From assembly GCA_013350335.1 (NCBI GenBank), contig CM023536.1:14637520-14701519 (forward strand): 64,000 nt of DNA. The letters are read 5' to 3'. This DNA comes from Chimonanthus salicifolius. Its lineage: Eukaryota; Streptophyta; Magnoliopsida; Laurales; Calycanthaceae. The position numbers and the translations under genes were made by a program. The notes below the pieces were generated by a model. It did not search any database. It was given only the letters and a program-made list of their open reading frames with translations, and was not told the DNA's origin. Below, one piece after another: positions 55,640 to 64,000 of this stretch (position 1 is its first letter; each line of letters opens with the position of its first letter).

Positions 55640-56440
55640 ACCTTACCTATTACGCTTCACGTGCAAGCTTCGTCTGTTTCCATACTGAATGGAATGAATT
55701 TCTCAGAATGGAAAGAACAAATCGATTTTCACCTTAGTGTACTCGATCTTGAAAAAGCAATCTTTCGAATTAGCCTACTATAACTAATGAAATTAGTTCT
55801 TAGGAGAAATCATTTTGTGAAACGTGGATTCAATCTTACAGACTTAGCTTTATGTTTATGCGCATGATGATAGCGAACAACATTAAGTCACTACTACCCA
55901 AAACAAATAATGTTTAGAATTTCCTCCAAACTATACAAGAATAAGTTTACATTAACAGGCAAGTATTTGGCCGGGACACTTATGGCAAGGCTTACCATCA
56001 TGACGTATGATGGGAGTTGAGGAATGTATGAGCATCTTATGGAAATGACTAATATTTCCACTCAATTAAAGAACCTTGAAATGAGTGTGGATGACTTCTT
56101 CCTTATCCAATTTATTTGGAATTCTCTACCTCCTCAGTACAAGCCATTTCAAATTAGTTATAATACCGTGTAAGATAAATAACAAATCAATAAATTGACA
56201 AATATGTTGATTTAAGAGGAGACTAGACTTAAGCAAATTGGACATCACTCACTTCATCTAATGAGTCAAAGAGCCAAATGAAAATGAATAAGTTCAAGAA
56301 ATTTAAGAGCACTGATTGAAATCACATGAGCCTAGTATGAATTTTAAGGTTCATGAACAAGGAAAAGGTGGTGTGAAGTGTCATTTCTGTTTGAAAGTAA
56401 GGGCACTTACAGAAAGTCCACCATAAGAGAACTTGATTTG
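55640..56440 (+). pseudogene. Copia 2 gag remnant
   Basis: Broken frames give SVSILNGMNFSEWKEQIDFH near 55680. Later come MEMTNISTQLKNLEMSVDDF and IQFIWNSLPPQYKPFQISYN, the classic gag signature, near 56040-56165. A knuckle (KCHFC, GHL) lies near 56375. Many stops. Confidence 0.8.
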
Positions 56441-56569
56441 AACAGAAAATAGATCATTAGATTTTGTATGTTACGAATCTAATCTCACTGAAGTCTCCTT
56501 TAAGACTTGGTAACTTGATTCTGTGGCTATAACTCATGTTTCTCATACGATATATCCCTGCATTATGAA

Positions 56570-57690
56570 GTTGATAATAAACATGGGTTGATTAATAAAA
56601 AGTTCATTAAATTCTTATGGAATAAACGTTTGGGACACATATCCCATGAAAGAACTGAAAGTTGGTAAGTGAAGGGATTCTACCGAGTCTCGACTTTATT
56701 GACTTACGTGTGTATAAAATGTATTAACGGTAAACAAACTAAACACACCAAGAAAGGTGCCACTAGAAGTAAATGGATACTTGAATTGATTCATACTGAT
56801 ATATGCGTTCATTTTGATGTTCCATCGTTTGGTGGAGAAACCTACTTCATCACCTTTATAGAAGATTATTCATGTTATAGTTATATATATCTATTGCATG
56901 ATAAATCTTACGCGGTTATTTTCATAAAGATATTTATCACTGAAGTAGAAAGACAGTTAGATAGAAATGTGAAAGTCATTAAATCTGATAGAGGTGGTGA
57001 ATATTATAGTAGGTATGCTAAGATGGGTCAACACCCAGGACCGGTTGCTAGATTACTAGAATGTCGTGGCATAGTGGCACAATACACGATGCCCTGTACA
57101 CCTCAGCAGAATGGTATTAATGAAAGGCGCAACCGTATACTTAAACATATGGTTAGGAGCATGTTGTGCAATAGTACAGTAGCTATTATGTTGTGGATGT
57201 ATGCCTTAAGTACCGCAGCGTACATAATCAAGTTCTTAGTAAGTCAGTTCTTAAGATTCCTTATGAACTGTGGACAGGAAGGAAACCTAGTCTAAGACAC
57301 CTACGTGTGTGGGGTTGTCCTGTGGAAGCTAGAATTTATAATCCATATGAAAAGAAGCTTGATGAGAGGACAATCAGTGGTTACTTCATAGGTTACCCTG
57401 AGAAATCTAATGGATACATGTTCTATTGTCCGAACTATAGTACGAGAATTGTGGAGACCGGAAATGCAAAGTTTATTGATAATGGTGAGAATAGTGGGAA
57501 TGATTTGATGAGAAGTGTAAGTATACATGAAGTGAGGGTGTCAGTCCTTATACCCCCCACTTCTGACAGTATTATCGTTCCTGACATTATTGAACAACCT
57601 AATGAAACTGAACAACACTTGAATGATGAATCACTTCATGAAGATGTCGTCACCATCAATGAACCGATTGTAGAACAACCGTAAGAAGTT
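56570..57690 (+). pseudogene. Copia 2 integrase remnant
   Basis: The GAG-pre-integrase part precedes a core that is open from 56669. All three catalytic residues are readable: Asp in LIHTDIC (near 56797), Asp in KSDRGGEYY (near 56987) and Glu in NGINERRNR (near 57120). A frameshift near 57200-57240 splits the ORF. The second part (TGRKPSLRHLRVWGC, SGYFIGYPEKSNGY) runs to 57684. Confidence 0.87.
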
Positions 57691-57779
57691 GTTTTAAAAA
57701 GGTCTCAAAGACAAAGGAGACCTGCAATTTCGAATAATTATGTGGTCTACATACAAGAATCGGATTATGATATAAGGAC

Positions 57780-58620
57780 TGTTAAAGATCCGGTCACTTA
57801 TAAAGAAGCCATAAGATGTGAAAATTCTGATAAATTGATAGATGCCATGAAAGATGAGTTAAAGTCCATGAGCCAGAATGAAGTTTGGGATTTAGTAAAA
57901 TTGCCTCAATGATACAAGAGTTGGCTATAAATGAGTCTTTAAAAATAAACGTGCTCAAAAAGCAATATCGAACGGTATAAAGCCAGACTTATGGCCAATG
58001 AGTTCACTCAAAGAGATGGCATAGATTATAAATAGACCTTCTCCCCTATTTCCAGGAAAGACTCTTTAAGAATTATCATGGCATTGTTGGCTCACTATGA
58101 TTTAGAGTTACACCAGATGGATGTCAAAATAGCTTTTTTGAATGATAATCTAGATGATATGTATGCATGGATCAACCTAAAGGTTTCTCAATAGAGGGAA
58201 ATGAACATATGGCATACAAGCTTAAGAAGTCAATTTATGGTCTTAAGCAAGCCTCCCCGGTAATGGTACCTTAAGTTCAAGGATACCATTACCTCCTTCG
58301 GATTGAAGGAAAATACCCTTGATAGGTGTATATATTTGAAGGTTAGTGGGTGCACATATGTCTTTCTGATATTCTACGTTGATGGTATTTTGCTTGCAAC
58401 CAACAATCTTGGTATGATGTTTGAAATCAAGAAATTTCTCTCCACTCATTTTAAGATAAAAGATATGGGAGAGACAGCCTATGTAATTGGAATGGAAATA
58501 TTCCGTGACAGAATACGTGGGATTTTGGGACTGTATCAAAAAGCCTATATTGAAAGAGTTTTAGAGAGATTTGGAATGCTAAATTGTTCTCCTCAAGATG
58601 CCCCTATATAGAAAAGAGAT
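57780..58620 (+). pseudogene. Copia 2 reverse transcriptase remnant
   Basis: The start (DAMKDELKSMSQNEVWDLV) and the end (VFLIFYVDGILLATNN, then MGETAYVIGMEIFRDR) are clear. The middle is full of stops. The YVDD motif has become YVDG (codon 58384-58386), which removes a metal-binding Asp. Confidence 0.87.
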
Positions 58621-58689
58621 AAATTTAGTCTAATGCGATGTCCTTAAAATGAACTTGAAAGAAACAAATGGAGGAAATCCCTTATGCTT

Positions 58690-59374
58690 CTACTGTAGGT
58701 AGTCTTATGTATGTAAAGACCTGCACGAGCCCAGACATTAGCTTTGTCGTCAGTATGATGGGCATATATCATAGTAATCTTGGAATGGATCACTAGAAAG
58801 CTGTAAAGAAAGTTATGAGGTATCTTCTAGGTACCAAAGACTTCATGCTCACATTTATGAGGTCTGATAATCTTGAGGTCATTGGCTACTCAGATTTGGA
58901 CTTTGATGGATGCAATGATAGTAGAAAGTCAACGTTTAGCTATTTGGTCCTTATGGTTGACAGAATAATCTCATGTAAAAGTACCAAACAAACTATCACC
59001 GTATCATCAACCTTGGAAGTGTGGCATGCTATGAGGCCACCATTCAGATAATGTGCTTGCGGAACCTTTTCTCAAGACTTGGAATTGTTGATGGTATTGC
59101 CAGACCGTTGAGAATTTGTTATGATGATTCCGAAATAGTATTTTTCTCTAAAAACGACAAGTATTCTAATAGATCAAAACATATGGAATTGAAATACTTT
59201 GACGTAAAACAAGAAGTTCAGAAACAGACAGTGTCAATGGAGCACATTAGCACTCAGCTTATGATAGCAAATCCGTTGACAAATGAGTTACCAATAAAGT
59301 TGGAGCAAGCACTAAATCGGAATAGTTACATTTGTCACAGCCATTTTCTATCATCTTCACATGGTGAAAAATAA
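58690..59374 (+). pseudogene. Copia 2 RNase H remnant
   Basis: GSLMYVKTCTSPDISFVVSM, KKVMRYLLGTKDFML, YSDLDFDGCNDSRKSTFSY and HMELKYFDVKQEVQ are readable in two frames, and the open frame ends near 59374. The usual SSTEAEY motif is changed to SSTLEVW. Confidence 0.85.
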
Positions 59375-60179
59375 ATTAAGATTGTACATAATACAATATA
59401 AGTTATCTTTGTACCATATACATGTCAAGTGGATAAAAAAAAAAAGAGTAGCACCATTTTTATAATTATAAGAGGAATGATCATATATTAAAAAAATGAT
59501 CAATCCAAGTTGTACTCTTTTTCAAGTTCAAAAAGTATATTTGGGATTCTCTCAGTTTAAAAGAGAGTTTTTCTACTATTATTCTATAAAACAAAAATTA
59601 TATCTTACAGAAATTTTATACTTATACACATTACAATTAAAGAAAATTAGATTTTAGAAAATATGGCTCAAATTTAGGCTTTGGTGTCAAACTTGGGCTT
59701 TCATGTACTAGACCAAGGCCCGACCCGAATTCTAATTCTTACCTTGTATTTATATAACAAATGTGGCTAAGCCAAGCATGGATAAACCTAGACCCAAATT
59801 TTATCATTTTTATATGGGTTCGAGTTAGACCTGACCTAAGTTTCAGCCCACGATGACTTGAGAGATTTTCAAGTCGCTAGTCTCAACCTAGAAAGACAAG
59901 TACCCATATTTTTTTCTACAGTGTGGGGAGTCGCAAAGAATCATACAAATCCTTGTTTCTCACTTTGAGGATTAGTAAAGATTTTCAAGTTGTCGGTCAC
60001 TCAATATTCACATGGACAAATAATAGGCCCAAGACGAAAAGCTTTAATTATGAGGCTCAAAAAAAGGACTAGACCTTGAAGATGGGCTAAGCCATCTATG
60101 AATCTAGTCATCTACTCAGTGCAATTAGTCAAAAACCAAGTTTGAACCAAATATCTGGGTAAAAATTGTCACACCGCAT

Positions 60180-60415
60180 TTCAACTGCTTCGAATAAGGT
60201 CCTTTCGTGGAGAGATTGACGCTGGTCATCCTGTTCGTTTGGAGAATTTCTTGAGCCCACATGAGGTAATCTGGGACATGACTCTCATATCACTTATTAG
60301 GACATGTATATCCATTCCAAAAAACTAGCATCTTAGGTGAAGTGACTTAAATCCTTAATAAATCCCTAAATCTCATTCTACACTTCTACTACGAAACTCG
60401 TTTGCAATAGCCCCA
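60180..60415 (-). mobile_element. TRIM fragment, interior plus one LTR
   Basis: The interior (60180-60290, with cttcgaataagg, gcccacatgag and atatcact) and one LTR (from tattaggacat to gccccaaca) match the TRIM at 21835-23450. The other LTR is missing. Confidence 0.65.
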
Positions 60416-60639
60416 ACACTTACTTAAAAGATGAGAGTTCTCCTAAAATATCATTTTGGTTTTATGGTAACTAGGGGTGTAAATGGACCTGTATCCGGCC
60501 CACGAACCGTCCGGCCCGGCCCCTACAAATAACCATATAGGCCGGATCCTAAAGTCTACGGACTTGGACTCAGACAGTCCGTTTAGTTTTGGACGGGCAT
60601 TGTGGACGGTCCGCGTACGTTTCGAAATCGAAACCCTTC

Positions 60640-61032
60640 CGTAAATAAATCCTCCGTAAATAAACCCTAACTCTTTTATCTTCCTTCTCCTTCGCCCCTT
60701 CGAAAGCAAACACTTCCGTGACTCTCTCCATCTCTCGCCGTCGTTCTCGATCGCCCAAAAACCCTTCTCTCGCCGTCGTTCTCGATCGCCCAAAAACCCT
60801 TCTCTCGCCGTCGTTCTCGTTCTCTTTCTCCGTCTCTTCCCTTCTCTCATCGTCGCTCTACTCGAATTTCACTCTCTTTCTCACTCAATCTCTTCCCTTC
60901 TCTCTCAGTTCTCTCAATCCTCTCCCTCAGCCCTCTTCTCTGTTCGGATTTGCAGCGGCCAACGTCGTTGCCCTTCGCCCCTTTGCTGCCGCTTGGGTCG
61001 CTCCTTGTCGCCGCCCTATGCATCCATCATAG
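60640..61032 (+). other. Exon-like stretch inside the 2.9-kb hAT
   Basis: It opens with aaaccctaac and a CT-rich run as in plant 5' leaders. An ATG frame at 60718-61032 is rich in Ser and Pro and begins MTLSISRRRSRSPKNPS. A GT donor-like aggtaaaac follows directly after the stop at 61033, and acceptor-like cttgcag and tttttcag occur near 61803 and 62707. No domain recognised. Confidence 0.4.
60733..60822 (+). repeat. 35-bp tandem repeat, 2.6 units
   Basis: Units of tctcgccgtcgttctcgatc followed by gcccaaaaaccct start at 60733, 60768 and 60803. The first two are identical, which points to recent slippage or duplication. Confidence 0.85.
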
Positions 61033-63773
61033 GTAAAACTACTATTTTGACCTAGTGTGCCCCTTAGTAGGGTTGTCATCTGGACCAATAGTGTATAATG
61101 TTGGTGTTTTTTGTGGTGGGTTAGCTAAGATCCAACCCATCACCACAAAAATTGGGTCACATCCCTTTTCTTCAGATCTCTGTCTGGTCCACAACTCTTT
61201 TTGGAAGAGACAGAGAAGACCCATTGGGCCATTATTGTTATTCTAATATATAAAATTTGAAAAATAGTTTTTCGACATCCCAGAGATTCTCCGATTTCAA
61301 GTTTTTCTTGGAAGATAACCATTTTCAATTCAAAATGGAAATGGATATTTTTTGGGGTTAAAAATGGTTACTTTTAAGAAAAGTACTTTCCTTTGCCCAC
61401 ATCCAAATGTAGCTGTGGAGAAATGTTTACTTTCAGTTGTAAAGACCTCACAAAATTATTCATATTAGCTCTTTGGTGACTTTTTTTTTCTGATCTTAAT
61501 TTGTTTGTACGATCCTAGAATTTTGATTAAATAGTGTGTAGTTGTTTCATTCTATGGAAAGAGAGAGAATAGATTGAAAGAAGATGGTTATTTTTGTATG
61601 GAGATCTAGAAAGGGATTTCAATGATGGGAAAGACATGGATTTTACTGCCAACAAGCAAGGGAAGTGGGTGTGCCACAAATTTCTGAGAATCTTGAAATA
61701 ATTGTTTTTATTTGATATCCACATGTATTTGTGAAACTCCTATCTTGGATTCTTCTGATTGGAAAGTATCTTTGATTATTTATGAATTTGCTTGTACTTG
61801 CAGGTATATAAAAATGGAATACACTCAGTTCATGGCTTTCCCTGTAGATTATTATAATTCGGCATTGTTGATTGCCTTTGATTATTGTGATCTATATTTG
61901 AAGATTCTTTTGTAATAATGTAGGGTGTTTAGGGTAAAACAGAGCAAACAAGATTAGAAATGGAGGAAAGAATAAGATGTTCACCCAAATGGTTTATTCT
62001 AAATGTGGTGTATGGGAAATTTGAGAAGGGTGAAATAGATGTTCTTGTTTGGATTTTTAGTCTTTCTTCTCAATTCTTGATAACTCCTTTTGTTATGTGA
62101 TTATTGCATTCTTTGTATGTTTCTTGGGCCTTTTGGAATCACTATCTTAAGGATTGGTGAGGCTCTAGTCCCCTTGGTAGGGGAATGTTTTACAGAAAAT
62201 GGTAACTCTTCTATGTGCTACTATTTTACCATGTGCATTTCCAAACCTGCACAAAAAGATTCATGTTCTTCTCTTCACCTTATAGTTTATGAACCACTCC
62301 AACAAGTTGAGATCTTGGTTGAGTATCTTGGCCATTTAATAAATGGGTTGACTCTTCTTGAACCCATTTATGGGGGTATAGCCTGAAATGTTTATTGGGT
62401 ACACTCATATAACTCTTTGCTGGTAGCAATGCACTATCTAAGAATGGTAAATGGTTTAACTTGGAAATTAAAGAAATAAAGTAAATGATTTAACTAGAAA
62501 TTAAAGAAATAAAATACTATAATTGTGTAAATGATACCTGTCTCTATTTCTATTGTGAGACACTTTTGTATCATAAAAATTTTATATTTATGATTGTTTG
62601 TTGGATATTTTATTTTAATATTTCATATTTATTTACTCTTACTTGTTCATAGATTGTTTTTTCATATATGCGGTTTATGTATTTTTTTTTTCACTTGCTT
62701 TTTCAGGTCTTGAGTTAGTTTATAAATGTTAACTTTGAATTTGAAAAGCCATCATGGAAGAGATGCATCAAGAAGAGGCCAAATAGAGCACGAGAGACAC
62801 ATTTTATATTTTTATTTAATATTTGTTTTTTTATCAAGGGTAATAAGTCCAATTTAAACTTTTTATATTTTCAATTCTCAGTAGTAATTTTTTTTTTTTA
62901 TAGTTTTTTTCCTTTATTTGATGCTAATAGCTAATAGTGGTAAATTTGAAATTTCACTAGTGTAGTACATGTGAAATATTGATTTTTAAAAATGTGTATT
63001 TAGCTTGGTAAACATAAATTTTCAAGTGAAAAAATGGTTGTTGAATTTGTTAGTACCAAATTTTAAATTTAAAAATGAATATTGAGTTCAGTAACATAAA
63101 AATTATTTTTTTTTTATAATATAGGGTCTGGTAGCATCCAAGCAGAAACTAGGGTCTAAACTGGATGAAGCTGATAAACAGGCCCTTATTGGGCCGCCGA
63201 CGGTCCGATAGTCTGATCGGGCCTTACCGGATTCAAGACTAATTGGATCCTGTATTATCGGGCCGGGCCGTGAAAGGTCCAATTATCTTCTTCAGATGGG
63301 CCAGATCCTGCCGGGCCAGACCAGACCAGACCTGGGTCCATTTCCAGGCCTAATCGTAACCATCGAAGCTTATAATTGTCACAAACCCTAATGCTAAACC
63401 ACCTTAAAACCATGGTCTTTCATTCCTAGTCTCTTCATAATCACAACCTCCCAGTTTCCACGTTGATGAGCCTTTTTGCCTAATTATTTTCCCCATCGTT
63501 AATGACTTGAGAACTACTGTACATGTTGATTTCATCCCATTTGACCCAAGTCCTTAATTTCCACCTTTTATTTATCTCATCATTTACCCCATTAATCTCA
63601 TTATCAACCCATTAAATTCTATTAATCCTATTTATTTGTCCATTAAATCCAAATCGAACCCATCACATTCCTTTTATCTAATTCCCCTGCGTCACTTTCA
63701 TAGCTACTAGTGTGAGAAATTCCAAAATATAACCGAATTTGACCTTCTAAATTACTGCCTCTTATATGAAGTA

Positions 63774-64000
63774 TGTCGAAATTAATGCATAAAATAATGT
63801 CTACATTGACTCGGTGTCATGTTTGAGTCATGGCTTATTTTGTGAGTCATTCCACTATCCCATCATTTAGGATATGTGTTATTAGTCTCATGAATATGGG
63901 ATTAGATGTCCTATTAAAAAAGACTAGGTGTCCCATGTTTGTCAGTAATAGCTAATGAGGTGTCTCATATTTGTTAGTCATGGCTAATGAGGTGTCCCAT
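63774..64000 (+). repeat. Copia 1-type LTR, cut by the window end
   Basis: Matches 1851 to about 2073 of the 5' LTR of copia element 1 and is flanked on the left by the same host sequence (aagta in place of aagca). It is the block C copy of the same insertion, so copia 1 sequence is expected to continue beyond the window. Confidence 0.88.

Larger units (their letters stand above)
53831..59440 (+). mobile_element. Copia element 2, 3' truncated
   Basis: Order: LTR, primer site (54433-54446), long leader with repeats, gag, integrase, reverse transcriptase, RNase H, ending near 59374. The motif gtcaagtgg at 59427-59435 resembles the end of copia interiors, but no 3' LTR follows. The same truncated tail begins the window at position 1, so the truncation predates the large duplication. 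Confidence 0.82.
60472..63352. mobile_element. hAT element with gene-like interior, 2881 bp
   Basis: Ends taggggtgtaaatgga and tccatttccaggccta. The 8-bp target duplication atggtaac / atcgtaac is at 60464-60471 and 63353-63360. The empty site attgtaac is preserved at 748-755 in block A. GGCCCG and CGGGCC words cluster near both ends. There is no transposase. The interior has a CT-rich exon-like stretch and plausible splice sites, so it may carry a host gene fragment or the 5' part of a deleted transposase gene. Confidence 0.9.
59328..63773. repeat. Block C flank, paralogous to 1-1850 and 12530-13100
   Basis: It matches block A through the copia tail, the TIR-element fragment (59540-59860), the TRIM LTR and the unique-looking flank up to the copia LTR. 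The part 59890-60170, missing from block A, matches the 3' flank of the intact RLP gene at 12530-13100. It lacks the RLP scrap found in block A. Confidence 0.85.

Noticed and set aside
60443..60850. 135-codon minus-strand frame rich in Arg and Glu
   Set aside because: Reverse reading of the CT-rich leader-like stretch in the hAT element.

Overview
This is plant nuclear DNA, AT-rich and dominated by transposons. An intronless LRR receptor-like protein gene, Ty1-copia and Ty3-gypsy elements, hAT elements with 8-bp target duplications, a Stowaway MITE, a tRNA-derived SINE and TRIM elements together point to an angiosperm. The species cannot be told from the sequence. No prokaryotic or organellar genes were seen.

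The one intact host gene is an LRR receptor-like protein (RLP) of the EIX2/Cf type on the minus strand (13545-16259). It sits in the remains of a tandem RLP cluster. Block A (1 to about 9.6 kb) has two minus-strand RLP scraps, a C-terminal piece at 849-1015 and an N-terminal-half piece at about 9.4-9.6 kb, in the order expected of one broken gene. That gene is split by a 7.5-kb copia element with a third of its reverse transcriptase missing. Block B (11.9-16.5 kb) holds the intact gene. Block C (59.33-64.0 kb) repeats the flank of block A, including the same copia LTR at the same site, but lacks the RLP scrap. Blocks A and C therefore look like neighbouring units of a tandem duplication with a period of about 59-62 kb.

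Upstream of the RLP gene (16.47-23.9 kb) its promoter-side sequence is present twice, plus a third short diverged copy. All three keep the same G-box. The two long copies share a SINE and a TRIM but differ by clean insertions: a 1.0-kb hairpin-rich element in one and a 1.3-kb hAT element in the other.

From 25.4 to 37.8 kb there is a nest. A gypsy element (minus) has interrupted a copia element (plus). Its very long 5' LTR was then hit by a young 3.0-kb LTR element with no gag or pol. A 2.4-kb solo LTR sits in the copia reverse transcriptase. From 41.5 to 48.4 kb there is a nearly complete 7-kb hAT element (BED, DUF659 and dimerisation domains; one stop and one frameshift) that holds a second, 1-kb hAT. 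Short deletion derivatives of its family lie at 8.0, 12.7, 24.4 and 50.6 kb, and a possible one at 10.6 kb. From 52.8 to 59.4 kb there are a copia fragment and a copia element lacking its 3' LTR.

Apart from the RLP gene and possibly the hAT transposase, nothing here looks able to make a full-length protein. I did not find a new multi-gene system. What is most informative is the structure: the birth and death of the RLP cluster, a parent hAT beside its MITEs, several insertions with readable empty sites, and one non-autonomous LTR element with gene-like contents.
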